The notes beneath the pieces were generated by a model that had not been told where the DNA came from, searched no databases, and worked only from the letters and a program-made list of their open reading frames with translations. Position numbers and translations under genes: made by a program. A stretch of DNA of 64,000 nt, taken from assembly GCF_003234185.1 (NCBI RefSeq), contig NZ_QKSM01000002.1, positions 265,415 through 329,414 on the forward strand. The letters are read 5' to 3'. The stretch comes from Curtobacterium sp. MCSS17_008. GTDB lineage: Bacteria; Actinomycetota; Actinomycetes; Actinomycetales; Microbacteriaceae. Of this stretch, positions 8,175-16,789 are shown one piece after another (position 1 is the first letter of the stretch; every line of letters starts with the position of its first letter).

Positions 8175-8239
8175 TTCGTGCGGCGCGACCGGCAATTGAC
8201 CGGCATCGACAAAGAACGCCGCAGAAGAAGTGTGGATGT

Positions 8240-9031
8240 CTACAGCGCCCACAGGTCGTGCCAGGCGACGCCGAACCCCCGGATCAACATGGACCGGAGC
8301 ACGGGCAGCGAGAGTCCCACGACGGCGGAGGGTGCACCGTCGATCCGGGTGATGTACGCGGCTGCCCGACCGTCGATGGTGAACGCCCCCGCGACCTCGA
8401 GCGGCTCGCCCGTCGCCACGTACGCGTCGATCTCGTCCGCCGACACGTCGTCGGCGAAGGTGAGCACCGCGCTGTCGACCGCGACCACCCGGTCGCCGGC
8501 GACGACCAGCTCGGACCCGCCGGGCGCGACGTGCCCCAGGTGGCCGGCGACGCCGAGCGGCCCGCCGCCCGACGCGTCCACCTGTCGGACGGGAGGCACG
8601 GCACCGGTCCGTTCCGCGCCTCCCGTCCGCGACGCCGTGGCGTCCCGTTCCGCGCGCCGGTCCACGACGCAGTGCCCGCTCCACAGCGTGCCGCCGCCGA
8701 CGGCGAGCATCTGCCGCCAGCGTTCCTTCGCCACCTCCGGGTCGTGCGGCTTGCCGTACAGCACGCCGTCGACCTCGAAGGCGGAGTCGCCGCCGAACAC
8801 GAAGCCGTCGACGGCGGAGCCCGCGATCCGCGCGTCGGCGACCGCATCCGCCTTGGCGACCGCGAGCAGGCCGACGAGCTCCGGACCGGTCAGGTCGCGC
8901 CCGAGCGAGGTCGACGCCGCCGCCACCGCGGCGTCCTCGTCGACGCCCGGCGCGACGAGGACCGGCTCGATGCCGGTCTGGGCGAGGAGCGCGCGACGGG
9001 CGGGGGACGTACTCGCGAGGTACAGACGCAT
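8240..9031 (-). CDS. maf: Maf-family nucleotide pyrophosphatase
   Basis: House-cleaning pyrophosphatase on non-canonical or pyrimidine NTPs, linked to septum arrest in some bacteria. Motifs seen are LASTSPARRALL at the N-terminus, FVFGGDSAFEVDG with the catalytic aspartate, and the C-terminal AYVATGEPLEVAGAFTIDG. At 263 residues it is longer than the usual 190-220. The excess is an insertion of about 40 Gly/Ala/Arg-rich residues after GHCVVD and before VVAVDSAVLTF. Start ATG is 14 bp from the divergent methyltransferase ATG. Maf next to the acyl-CoA carboxylase genes is conserved in actinobacteria. Confidence 0.88.
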   Translation of the reverse strand: MRLYLASTSPARRALLAQTGIEPVLVAPGVDEDAAVAAASTSLGRDLTGPELVGLLAVAKADAVADARIAGSAVDGFVFGGDSAFEVDGVLYGKPHDPEVAKERWRQMLAVGGGTLWSGHCVVDRRAERDATASRTGGAERTGAVPPVRQVDASGGGPLGVAGHLGHVAPGGSELVVAGDRVVAVDSAVLTFADDVSADEIDAYVATGEPLEVAGAFTIDGRAAAYITRIDGAPSAVVGLSLPVLRSMLIRGFGVAWHDLWAL

Positions 9032-9045
9032 GGGAACATCGAACC

Positions 9046-10305
9046 ATGGGTGAATCCGTCGGAACGCTGCTCGAACTCGACGTCACCGGGATCGCCCACG
9101 GCGGCATCTCGGTGGCACGGCACGAGGGGCGCGTGGTCTTCGTCTCGGACGCGGTGCCGGGGGAGCGCGTCGTCGCCCGCGTCACCGAGGACCGGAAGAA
9201 GTCGTTCTGGCGCGCGGACACGGTGTCCGTCGTCACGCCGAGCGAGCACCGCGTCGACCACGTCTGGCCCGAGGCCGCGCTCGACCGCGACCCCGCGCTG
9301 CGCGCCGGCGGTGCCGAGTTCGGGCACATCGCCCTGGCGCACCAGCGCACGCTGAAGCACGACGTCCTGGTCGACGCGTTCGCGCGCTTCGCCCGGACCG
9401 ACCTGACCGAGGCCCTCGGACACGACGTCACCGTCGAGTCGGCGCCCGGCGACGACGACGCGGACGGCCTCGGCTGGCGCACCCGGGTCCGTCTGCACGT
9501 CGACGAGGACGGCACGCCCGGGCCCTTCGCCGCACGCTCGCACACCGTGGTCCCCGTGGCGTCGCTGCCGCTCGCGGCCCGGCGCGTGCAGGACGGCGCA
9601 CCGCTCGACCGCGGCGCGATGCCGGGTGCGAGCGTCGTCGACGTCCTCGCGCCGAGCGGGGCGGAGGGCGCGCGGCTCGTGATCGACACGCAGACGCCGA
9701 CCGTGGTCACCGAGGTCGTCGGGGAGCGCTCGTTCGCGGTGGACGACACCGGCTTCTGGCAGGTCCACCGCGAGGCGCCCGCCGTGCTCACCGAGGCCGT
9801 GCAGGACCTGCTGGACCGCGACCGGCTCGACCCCGAGGGCCAGCACCTCGACCTCTACGGCGGTGTCGGGCTGCTGGCGGCGGCGCTCGGCGACGTCGTC
9901 GGTCCGAAGGCCCGCATCACGAGCGTCGAGAGCGCCGCGCGTGCCACCGAGCACGCCCAGGAGAACCTCGCCGAGTGGATCGGTGCCCGTGCGGAGACCG
10001 GTCGGGTCGACCGGTGGCTCGCGCGGACCGCCGCCGACGCGTCGCGTCCGGAGCTGCAGCGCTTCCGCGCCGGCACGGTCGTCCTCGACCCGCCGCGCTC
10101 CGGTGCGGGTCGTGAGGTGGTCGTGCAGATCGCCGGGCTCCAGCCGGCACAGGTCGTCTACGTCGCCTGCGACCCGGTCGCCCTGGCCCGGGACGTCGCC
10201 ACCTTCGCCGACCTCGGCTACCGGCTCGAGGCGCTGCGGGCGTTCGACCTGTTCCCGCACACGCACCACCTGGAGGCCGTCGCACGCCTGGTGCCCGTCG
10301 CCTGA
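9046..10305 (+). CDS. TrmA/RumA-type RNA (uracil-5-)-methyltransferase
   Basis: SAM-dependent m5U methyltransferase of tRNA or rRNA. The 419 residues comprise an N-terminal TRAM RNA-binding domain (about 3-60; LELDVTGIAHGGISVARHEG), a central domain, and a C-terminal Rossmann methyltransferase with DLYGGVGLLAAAL, VVLDPPRSGAG and VYVACDP, where the cysteine near residue 375 is the nucleophile. The four N-terminal cysteines that hold a 4Fe-4S cluster in RumA are absent: the corresponding stretch reads RAGGAEFGHIALAHQ. It cannot be assigned to U54 tRNA or 23S rRNA from sequence. It starts only 14 bp from the divergent maf gene. Confidence 0.88.
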   Translation: MGESVGTLLELDVTGIAHGGISVARHEGRVVFVSDAVPGERVVARVTEDRKKSFWRADTVSVVTPSEHRVDHVWPEAALDRDPALRAGGAEFGHIALAHQRTLKHDVLVDAFARFARTDLTEALGHDVTVESAPGDDDADGLGWRTRVRLHVDEDGTPGPFAARSHTVVPVASLPLAARRVQDGAPLDRGAMPGASVVDVLAPSGAEGARLVIDTQTPTVVTEVVGERSFAVDDTGFWQVHREAPAVLTEAVQDLLDRDRLDPEGQHLDLYGGVGLLAAALGDVVGPKARITSVESAARATEHAQENLAEWIGARAETGRVDRWLARTAADASRPELQRFRAGTVVLDPPRSGAGREVVVQIAGLQPAQVVYVACDPVALARDVATFADLGYRLEALRAFDLFPHTHHLEAVARLVPVA

Positions 10306-10370
10306 GCCCGGGGGCTCCAGTCGCAGTGTGACGCGGTGACCAGGAACTCCGTTGCGGGTCCGGACCTGGG

Positions 10371-10376
10371 TATCCT
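10371..10376 (+). promoter_or_regulatory. -10 box TATCCT of the two-component operon
   Basis: TATCCT lies 58 bp before the response regulator GTG, leaving a leader with GAGAGG as ribosome binding site. A -35 box is not clear (TTGCGG is too close). Confidence 0.45.
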
Positions 10377-10434
10377 TGGTCGGTGATCGCTCCCGGCGAC
10401 AGGGGCCGGGCGTGCATCGGAACGAGAGGCCACC

Positions 10435-11151
10435 GTGGCAGCAGACACGAACACCAGCACCGGAGCGACCGGCTTGGCCACCAGGCCCGTCCGCGTCGCG
10501 ATCGTCGACGACCACGAGTCCGTGCGGCTCGGCATCCAGGCGGCGTGCCAGAACGAGGGGTTCGAGGTGGTGCTCACCGCTGCGAGCGTCCCCGAGTACG
10601 TGGCGCAGCTCGACGGTCGCGAGGTCGACGTCGTCGTTCTCGACCTGTCGCTCGGTGACGGCTCCACCGTGACCGCGAACGTGAAGGGTGTGCAGGGCAC
10701 CGGTTCCGCGGTCCTCGTGCACTCCATCGCCGACCGGGTCGCCAGTGTCCGCGAGGCACTCGCCGCCGGCGCCGCCGGTGTCATCCCGAAGTCGTCGGCC
10801 ACCAAGACGGTGATGGCCGCGGTCGCGACGGTCGCCCGCGGCGAGGTGCTCAACAACCTCGAGTGGGCGAGCGCCATCGACGCGGACCGCGACTTCGCGA
10901 AGGCGCAGCTCGGACGCCGCGAGCGCGAGATCCTGCACCTCTACGCGTCGGGCCTGCCGCTCAAGCTCGCCGCGCAGCAGCTCGGCATCGGGTACTCGAC
11001 GGCGCGTGAGTACCTCGACCGGATCCGGGTGAAGTACGTCGAGGTCGGGCGGCCGGCTCCGACGAAGGTCGACCTGCTCCGCCGTGCGGTCGAGGACGGC
11101 ATCCTCCCCGGGCTCGACTCGGGCATCGACCCCGACACCGACGGCCGCTGA
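10435..11151 (+). CDS. LuxR/NarL-family response regulator
   Basis: DNA-binding partner of the kinase encoded next. The 238 residues have an N-terminal receiver with acidic pair D25/D26, phospho-acceptor D70 in VVVLDLSLGDG and K119 in VIPKS. A C-terminal LuxR-type helix-turn-helix runs from about 152 to 215 (LGRREREILHLYASG, then LAAQQLGIGYSTAREYLDRIR). The GTG start has GAGAGG upstream. The kinase gene begins 5 bp after its stop and a third gene overlaps that, so all three form one operon ending at the hairpin at 13588. The stimulus and target genes are unknown. Confidence 0.9.
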   Translation: MAADTNTSTGATGLATRPVRVAIVDDHESVRLGIQAACQNEGFEVVLTAASVPEYVAQLDGREVDVVVLDLSLGDGSTVTANVKGVQGTGSAVLVHSIADRVASVREALAAGAAGVIPKSSATKTVMAAVATVARGEVLNNLEWASAIDADRDFAKAQLGRREREILHLYASGLPLKLAAQQLGIGYSTAREYLDRIRVKYVEVGRPAPTKVDLLRRAVEDGILPGLDSGIDPDTDGR

Positions 11152-11156
11152 CGCCG

Positions 11157-12458
11157 ATGGCCACCACGGCCGATCCGGCACGCTCCGCGGGTGCGCCGGT
11201 GCCGTCGTCCGCGGGCGTCGGCACCGGTGACGGCGGTCCGTCCGCCGGCGAACCCGCACCGTTCGGGATCGACCCGCTGCGTGGGGTGCGGCCGGCGATC
11301 ACGCAGGCGTCGGTCGAACGGCTCTTCGCGATCCTCATCGCCGTGACGGCGATCGGGTTCGGTGCGCTGTACGCGCCGTCGGTCGTCCACCAACTGCCGT
11401 ACCTGGACCCCCTGTGGGGCGCGGTGTCCGCAGTGGCCCTCGGCGCGTCGTTCCTCTTCGTCGGTGCGTCCGCGTTCGTGCAGCGTCTCGCGCAGGCCGC
11501 GCAGATCACCTGTGCCCTGCTGTTCCTCGTCGTGCTCGTGACGTGGCCGCTGACCGTCCGCGCCCCGATCCCGGGCGACCAGGCCCCGTGGCCGTGGTGG
11601 TTCTGCACCGTCGGGTCGACCGCGGCCGCGATGGGCTTCGCCCCGTGGCGGGCGACCGTGTACACGGCGCTCGTGCCGGCGGTCTACGTGTCCGTGCGGC
11701 TGACCCCGCTCGGTGGCGACGCGGGCGTCAGCGCCGTGCTCCAGGGGGTCTTCACCGCGATCCTCAGCGGTGCGGTGCTCGTCATCGCGGTCCTCCTGCG
11801 TCGCGCCGCAGCGGCCGTCGACGCCGCGCAGGCCACCGCCGTCCGTCGCTACTCGCACGCCATCCGTGAGCACGCCACCGAGGTCGAACGCGTGCAGGTC
11901 GACGCGATCGTGCACGACAGCGTCCTCACCACCCTGCTCTCCGCGGCGAGGGCGGAGACACCGGAGGCCGAGGCGCTCGCAGCCCGGATGGCGCGGAACG
12001 CCATCGACCACCTCGAGGCCGCCGCTGCGGACCTGCCCGGTGAGGCGCCACCGGTGACGGTGCACGACCTGCGCGTCCGCATCGTCGACGCGCTCGGGGT
12101 GCTCGCCGCTTCCGTCCGTCTGCGGGACGCGCCCGTCGGCGGACTGCGGGTCCCGTCGACGGTCGCCGACGCGCTGGCCTCGGCGGCGCTGCAGGCCTGC
12201 GTCAACAGCGTGCAGCACGCGGGCGGCCCCGAGGTCGAGCGCTGGGTCCGGGTCGAGCAACGGGGGAGCGCGGTGCACGTCGAGGTCGGGGACGACGGCG
12301 CGGGCTTCGACCTCGCCGCCGTACCCGCGGCCCGGCTCGGGGTCCGTCGGTCGATCATCGAGCGCGTGCAGGCCGTCGGCGGCACCGCGGTGGTGGCGAG
12401 CAACCCGGGCGCGGGCACCCGGATCCGGCTCGAGTGGAGCGCGGGAGCGACCGCATGA
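11157..12458 (+). CDS. Sensor histidine kinase (HisKA_3/NarX-like)
   Basis: Membrane sensor kinase for the regulator at 10435. An ~50-residue low-complexity N-terminus is followed by several hydrophobic segments (about 60-225), then a dimerisation helix with VDAIVHDSVLTTL, phospho-acceptor H253. The C-terminal ATPase domain has ALQACVNSVQHAGG (N box) and VGDDGAGFDL plus NPGAGTRIRLEW (G boxes). There is no large extracytoplasmic domain, so it may sense through its membrane helices. The last codon overlaps the start of the third gene (ATGA at 12455-12458). Confidence 0.87.
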   Translation: MATTADPARSAGAPVPSSAGVGTGDGGPSAGEPAPFGIDPLRGVRPAITQASVERLFAILIAVTAIGFGALYAPSVVHQLPYLDPLWGAVSAVALGASFLFVGASAFVQRLAQAAQITCALLFLVVLVTWPLTVRAPIPGDQAPWPWWFCTVGSTAAAMGFAPWRATVYTALVPAVYVSVRLTPLGGDAGVSAVLQGVFTAILSGAVLVIAVLLRRAAAAVDAAQATAVRRYSHAIREHATEVERVQVDAIVHDSVLTTLLSAARAETPEAEALAARMARNAIDHLEAAAADLPGEAPPVTVHDLRVRIVDALGVLAASVRLRDAPVGGLRVPSTVADALASAALQACVNSVQHAGGPEVERWVRVEQRGSAVHVEVGDDGAGFDLAAVPAARLGVRRSIIERVQAVGGTAVVASNPGAGTRIRLEWSAGATA

Positions 12459-13504
12459 GGGTCTCGCTGCCCGCCGGCATCGCCATCGGTCTCGCCGCGC
12501 TGTTCTCGGTGTTCCACCTGGTGCTCGGCGTCGCGTCGTTCGCGTGGGTGCGTGACGTCGGCCCCGTGCTCGCGTGCATGGCCCTCTACGCCGCGGCCAG
12601 CACCGTCGCACTGGTCCTCCCGGGCCGGGTGCTCCCGGTCTGGGCCGCGTGCTTCTCCCTCGCCACCGCGCTCGTGATGCCGGTGATCGCCGCGCCGGTG
12701 GTCGACCTCGGCCACAAGGACGACTCGACGACGTGGTGGGTCGCTGCGGTCGGCACGCTCATGGTGGTGCTCGTCGTCCGCGGTCGACGGGCGTTCGCGT
12801 GGGTGGGCGTGGGGTTCCTGACGCTCTTCGTCGTCGCGTGGGCGGGACCGGGCGCGTTCGCCGGCCTCGGCGTCGCCGGGAGCGTGACGTGGGTCGCCAT
12901 CGCGACGGGGTTCGCCGTCGCGATGGACCGCGCGACCCGGGCGACGCGCGACTTCGTCCGCGCCGAGCAGGAGACCGCCGACTGGCAGGCAGCGCAGGAC
13001 GCCCACGTGTTCGAGCGGCAGTTCCGGCTGAGCCAGACCACGCGCATGGCGCTGCCGATGCTGCAGCGGATCATCGAGCGGGGCGGGGAGCTGACCGACG
13101 ACGAGCGTGCGGAGTGCCTGCACCTCGAGCAGGCCATCCGGGACGAGATCCGCGGCCGGTCCCTGCTGTCCGACGACGTCCGCGACGAGGTCATGCGTCT
13201 CCGCCGTCGTGGCGCCACGGTCCAGCTGCACGACGACGGTGGTCTCGACGACCTCGAGGTGGACGACCTCCGTCGCGTGCACGCCCAGATCGCCGACGCG
13301 CTGCGTGGCGCACGCGATGCCGACAACGTGATCGTCCGGACCGTGTCCGAGGGATCGGACTCGGCCGTCACGATCGTCGGACTCCGGCTCGACACGGCGG
13401 CCAGCGAATCGGCGGCGCTCGGCGCCGGGCCGGAGGACGAGGACGGCGACGAGGACGACTCGGTCGTGCTCTGGCTCGAGATCCCGCGGCACGTCACCGC
13501 GTGA
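12455..13504 (+). CDS. Membrane protein, possible degenerate histidine-kinase-like partner
   Basis: Unknown function. ATG 12455 overlaps the kinase stop by 4 bp and gives 349 residues; an in-frame ATG 7 codons upstream is less likely. Five or so hydrophobic segments fill residues 5-155. A charged helical stretch follows (FVRAEQETADW, RLSQTTRMALPMLQRIIERGG), where a kinase dimerisation helix would sit. The C-terminal region has RRRGATVQLHDDGGLDDLE and ends in VVLWLEIPRHVTA, which recall the strands of a kinase ATPase domain. I see no phospho-histidine motif, N box or G box. Layout beside a real kinase suggests an accessory or inactive kinase; this is inference. Confidence 0.65.
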   Translation: MRVSLPAGIAIGLAALFSVFHLVLGVASFAWVRDVGPVLACMALYAAASTVALVLPGRVLPVWAACFSLATALVMPVIAAPVVDLGHKDDSTTWWVAAVGTLMVVLVVRGRRAFAWVGVGFLTLFVVAWAGPGAFAGLGVAGSVTWVAIATGFAVAMDRATRATRDFVRAEQETADWQAAQDAHVFERQFRLSQTTRMALPMLQRIIERGGELTDDERAECLHLEQAIRDEIRGRSLLSDDVRDEVMRLRRRGATVQLHDDGGLDDLEVDDLRRVHAQIADALRGARDADNVIVRTVSEGSDSAVTIVGLRLDTAASESAALGAGPEDEDGDEDDSVVLWLEIPRHVTA

Positions 13505-13587
13505 CGACGGCCGTCCACGGGCGGCGACCAGGACGGGCCGGGGTGACCAGGACGGACCGCGGCGGCCAGGACGGGCCCCGGAACGGG

Positions 13588-13619
13588 GAACGGGCCGGTC
13601 CCGAGGGACCGGCCCGTTC
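13588..13619 (+). terminator. Terminator hairpin of the two-component operon
   Basis: Fifteen-base arms 13588-13602 and 13605-13619 form a near-continuous palindrome, in practice with a 4-6 nt loop. It lies 84 bp after the last stop of the operon. Confidence 0.75.
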
Positions 13620-13994
13620 ACGACCCGAGCCTGAGCGGCAACCCGAATGTCGCCCTGGCTCGCAGCTGGTCGACGGCGTCGTACCCTAGTCGGCCACCGA
13701 CCAACGATGTTCTTCGTAGAAGGACACCGAACACGAACAACTATGCCCGCTGCGCACGGCCGTGTCAGTCATCATTATGGGGGACAGAACAGCCGCATCC
13801 GGAGCCACGTCCGCCGTCGTGTCCCCCGAGCGAGGGGAGACCGACCGGGAAGTGCACCCTGCAACGGCCGTCCGACCCCGTCCGTGCTCCCACCCGGAGG
13901 GGTACATCCGCGCCCGCTTCCCCCGCTCGTGACGAGAGCCCCGCCGGGTTCGGCGGAGGTCTCGTGGACGCGACGGCGCATGCGGCCGAGCGGG
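13620..13994. other. Gene-poor stretch between the two-component operon and accE
   Basis: No convincing gene in about 375 bp. The part around 13680-13790 is noticeably richer in A/T and holds -10-like TACCCT near 13681. A 51-codon frame runs from ATG 13777 to TGA 13932 without a ribosome binding site. Just after it, 13930-13963 can form an imperfect hairpin (12 of 14 pairs), which could also terminate accE. GGGGGACA (13779-13786) and TGTCCCCC (13820-13827) form an inverted pair inside the frame. A small gene or small RNA is possible but not shown. Confidence 0.4.
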
Positions 13995-14252
13995 TCAGCG
14001 CAGCGACCGGCTCCAGGCACCCTCACCGCGGTCGAGGGGACGCCGGAGGCCTCGAGCCGAGGCGTCCCACCCGGCGCGCGGGGACACCGACACCTCGGCG
14101 CGTCCGAGCGCTGCGGCCTCGTCCGCCTGCCGCTGGAGGACGGCGATGACGGCGGCGAGCTCCTCCGGGGACGGGTCGCCCGAGACGACGCGGACGTCCG
14201 GGCCGACCGAGCCGGGCTCGTCGACGGGTACTGCGGCGGCGTGACGACCCAT
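13995..14252 (-). CDS. accE: Acyl-CoA carboxylase epsilon subunit
   Basis: Small actinobacterial subunit that helps alpha and beta subunits of acyl-CoA carboxylase associate. The 85-residue protein has the short conserved helix VVSGDPSPEELAAVIAVLQ, where the family's conservation lies, and otherwise little similarity is expected. ATG at 14252-14250 overlaps the stop of accD (ATGA), so it is translationally coupled and downstream of it. Length and position are typical for the family. Confidence 0.85.
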   Translation of the reverse strand: MGRHAAAVPVDEPGSVGPDVRVVSGDPSPEELAAVIAVLQRQADEAAALGRAEVSVSPRAGWDASARGLRRPLDRGEGAWSRSLR

Positions 14253-15847
14253 CAGAGCGGGATGTTCCCGTGCTTCTTGGGCGGCAGCGACGCGCGCTTG
14301 CCACGCAGCGCCCGCAGCGCCTTGATGACGGAGACGCGCGTCGCGTGCGGCTGGATGATGCCGTCGAGCTCCCCGCGTTCCGCCGCGAGGTACGGCGACG
14401 CGACGTTGTACGTGTACTCGTTCGCGAGCTTCGCCCGGACCGCGGCGACGTCCTCGCCGGACTCCTCGGCGCGCTTGATCTCGGCACGGTAGAGGATGTT
14501 CACCGCGCCCTGGCCACCCATGACGGCGATCTCGGCGGTCGGCCACGCCAGGTTGATGTCGGCGCCGAGCTGCTTCGACCCCATCACGATGTACGCGCCG
14601 CCGTACGCCTTGCGGGTGATGACGGTGACGAGGGGCACGGTGGCCTCGGCGTACGCGTAGAGGAGCTTGGCGCCGCGGCGGATCACACCGGTCCACTCCT
14701 GGTCGGTGCCGGGCAGGTAGCCGGGCACGTCGACGAGGGTCAGGATCGGGATGCCGAACGCGTCACAGAACCGCACGAAGCGCGCGGCCTTCTCGCCGGC
14801 GTCGATGTTCAGCGTGCCCGCCATCGCCTGCGGCTGGTTGGCGATGATGCCGACCGTCCGGCCCTCGACCCGACCGAAACCGACCATGATGTTCGGCGCG
14901 AAGAGCGGCTGGACCTCGAGGAACTCGCCGTCGTCGACGATGTGCTCGACGATCGTCGTGACGTCGTACGGCTGGTTCGTCGAGTCCGGGATGACGGTGT
15001 CGAGGTCGTGGTCGGCGTCGGTCGTCTCGAGCTCGGGGACGACGTCGTACGCGGGAGCGTCGGACAGGTTGTTGTCCGGCAGGAACCCGACGAGCGACCG
15101 GGCGTAGTCGAGCGCGTCGGTCTCGTCCTCGGCCAGGTAGTGCGCGACGCCGGAGACCGCGTTGTGCGTCTGGGCGCCGCCGAGCTCCTCGAACCCGACG
15201 TCCTCGCCGGTGACGGTCTTGATGACGTCGGGCCCGGTGACGAACATGTGGCTCGTCTTGTCGACCATGATCACGAAGTCGGTGAGGGCGGGGGAGTACA
15301 CGGCACCGCCGGCCGCCGGACCCATCACGATCGAGATCTGCGGGATGACGCCGGACGCCTGGGTGTTCAGCCGGAAGATCTCGCCGTACTTGCCGAGGGC
15401 GACCACGCCCTCCTGGATGCGGGCGCCGCCGGAGTCGAGGATGCCGATGATCGGCACGCCCGTCTTCAGGGCGTGCTGCATGACCTTGACGATCTTCTCG
15501 CCGGCGACCTCGCCCAGGGACCCGCCGAAGACGGTGAAGTCCTGCGCGTAGACCGCGACGTTGCGGCCGTGGATCGTGCCGACGCCGGTGACGACGGCGT
15601 CGCCGTAGGGGCGCTTCGCGTCCATGCCGAAGGCGGTGGTGCGGTGGCGCACGAACTCGTCGAACTCGACGAAGGAGTTCTCGTCGAGGAGCTGCTCGAT
15701 GCGCTCGCGTGCGGTGCCCTTGCCCTTCGCGTGCTGCTTCGCGATGGCGGCCTCGCCCGCGGCGGTCACGGCCTCGTGGTAGCGGTCGCGCAGGTCCGCG
15801 AGGCGACCGGCCGTCGTCGAGAGGTCGGGGGTGTCTCCTGTGGTCAC
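14252..15847 (-). CDS. accD: Acyl-CoA (propionyl/acetyl-CoA) carboxylase beta chain
   Basis: Carboxyltransferase that moves CO2 from the biotinylated alpha chain to acetyl- or propionyl-CoA. The 531 residues have two crotonase-fold halves. The first holds [25 protein letters not shown] and [12 protein letters not shown]; the second holds [26 protein letters not shown]-like [15 protein letters not shown], and [18 protein letters not shown]. The pattern is that of the AccD5/PccB class. The GTG start has a TAGGGT box 6 nt upstream, so the mRNA is probably leaderless. It is divergent from birA, whose product biotinylates the alpha chain, and overlaps accE. Confidence 0.95.
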   Translation of the reverse strand: MTTGDTPDLSTTAGRLADLRDRYHEAVTAAGEAAIAKQHAKGKGTARERIEQLLDENSFVEFDEFVRHRTTAFGMDAKRPYGDAVVTGVGTIHGRNVAVYAQDFTVFGGSLGEVAGEKIVKVMQHALKTGVPIIGILDSGGARIQEGVVALGKYGEIFRLNTQASGVIPQISIVMGPAAGGAVYSPALTDFVIMVDKTSHMFVTGPDVIKTVTGEDVGFEELGGAQTHNAVSGVAHYLAEDETDALDYARSLVGFLPDNNLSDAPAYDVVPELETTDADHDLDTVIPDSTNQPYDVTTIVEHIVDDGEFLEVQPLFAPNIMVGFGRVEGRTVGIIANQPQAMAGTLNIDAGEKAARFVRFCDAFGIPILTLVDVPGYLPGTDQEWTGVIRRGAKLLYAYAEATVPLVTVITRKAYGGAYIVMGSKQLGADINLAWPTAEIAVMGGQGAVNILYRAEIKRAEESGEDVAAVRAKLANEYTYNVASPYLAAERGELDGIIQPHATRVSVIKALRALRGKRASLPPKKHGNIPL

Positions 15848-15853
15848 CCGCTC

Positions 15854-15859
15854 ACCCTA
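15854..15859 (-). promoter_or_regulatory. -10 box TAGGGT of accDE (leaderless)
   Basis: On the minus strand TAGGGT is followed by 6 nt and then the accD GTG, with no ribosome binding site. Confidence 0.55.
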
Positions 15860-15908
15860 CCGGCGGCCACCACGCGGTCGGTTGGAGGACCCCCACGGTT
15901 CCTGCCCG

Positions 15909-15914
15909 TAGATT
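15909..15914 (+). promoter_or_regulatory. -10 box TAGATT of birA (leaderless)
   Basis: TAGATT is followed by 7 nt and the birA ATG at 15922. Back to back with the accD promoter in a 74-bp divergent region. Confidence 0.6.
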
Positions 15915-15921
15915 TGCGTGC

Positions 15922-16785
15922 ATGTCCACACCCGCGTCGCCGTCCCTCCCGCGCGCCCGTGCCGTCGCCGAGGCCGCCGGCGGGGTGTTCGAGGCCCCGG
16001 GCCGCACCGGATCGACGAACGCGGACCTGCTCGCCGTCGCGCCGGACCGTCCGCACGGCAGCGTCCTCGCGACCCTGGACCAGACCGCCGGGCGCGGCCG
16101 GCTCGACCGCACCTGGACGGCGCCGGCCGGTCAGGCGCTCGCGGCCAGTCTGCTCGTCCGGGCCGACCTCGACGACCGCGACCGCGGCTGGCTGCCGCTG
16201 GTCGCCGGGACCGCGATGCGCGACGCGGTGACCACGGTGCTGCCCGGCGCCCGGGACGGCGGCGACGCCTCCCGGCCGGTGGCCGCCGACGCGAGCGCGA
16301 CCCGGACGTCCGAGCCGCGAGTCCTGGTGAAGTGGCCGAACGACGTCCTGGTGGACGGACGCAAGGTGTGCGGGATCCTCTGCCAGGTCGCCGCGGACGG
16401 GAGCGTCGTCGTCGGCGCCGGCGTCAACCTGACCATCCCGGCGGACGCGCTGCCGACCCCGACGTCCACGTCGCTGGCCGTGGCGGGTGCGCCCGGCGAT
16501 GCCGTCGGGCTGGGCGACGCGGTGCTGTCCGCCTTCACGACGGCCGTCCTGGAGGCCGTGGGCGCCCTGGTCGACGGCGGTGCCGGTGCCGAGGCGGTCC
16601 GGTCCCACGTCCGTGCCGCGTGCGGCACGATCGGTCGCCGCGTGCGCCTGGAGCTGCCCGACGGCGGCGTCGAGGAGGTGGACGCGACGGGGATCGACGA
16701 CGACGGCCGGATCACGATCCGGGATCGGGACGGCCGCTCCAGGGGCGTCGCGGTGGGGGACCTCACCCACCTGCGGTATGCATGA
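15922..16785 (+). CDS. birA: Biotin--[acetyl-CoA-carboxylase] ligase
   Basis: Attaches biotin to the BCCP lysine of acyl-CoA carboxylase (K558 of the product at 6382). The 287 residues show GSTNADL near 30, the biotin/ATP loop QTAGRGRLDRTW near 54, and VKWPNDVLVDGRKVCGIL. There is no N-terminal DNA-binding domain, so it is a monofunctional (group I) ligase and does not itself repress biotin genes. A family-atypical insertion of about 20 Asp/Ala/Arg-rich residues precedes VLVKWPNDV. The ATG is chosen for the leaderless box upstream. Confidence 0.93.
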   Translation: MSTPASPSLPRARAVAEAAGGVFEAPGRTGSTNADLLAVAPDRPHGSVLATLDQTAGRGRLDRTWTAPAGQALAASLLVRADLDDRDRGWLPLVAGTAMRDAVTTVLPGARDGGDASRPVAADASATRTSEPRVLVKWPNDVLVDGRKVCGILCQVAADGSVVVGAGVNLTIPADALPTPTSTSLAVAGAPGDAVGLGDAVLSAFTTAVLEAVGALVDGGAGAEAVRSHVRAACGTIGRRVRLELPDGGVEEVDATGIDDDGRITIRDRDGRSRGVAVGDLTHLRYA

Positions 16786-16789
16786 CGGC

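Noticed and set aside
13686..13907. 72-codon minus-strand frame in the gap before accE
   Set aside because: No ribosome binding site, promoter or recognisable sequence; runs through the A/T-richer patch by chance.
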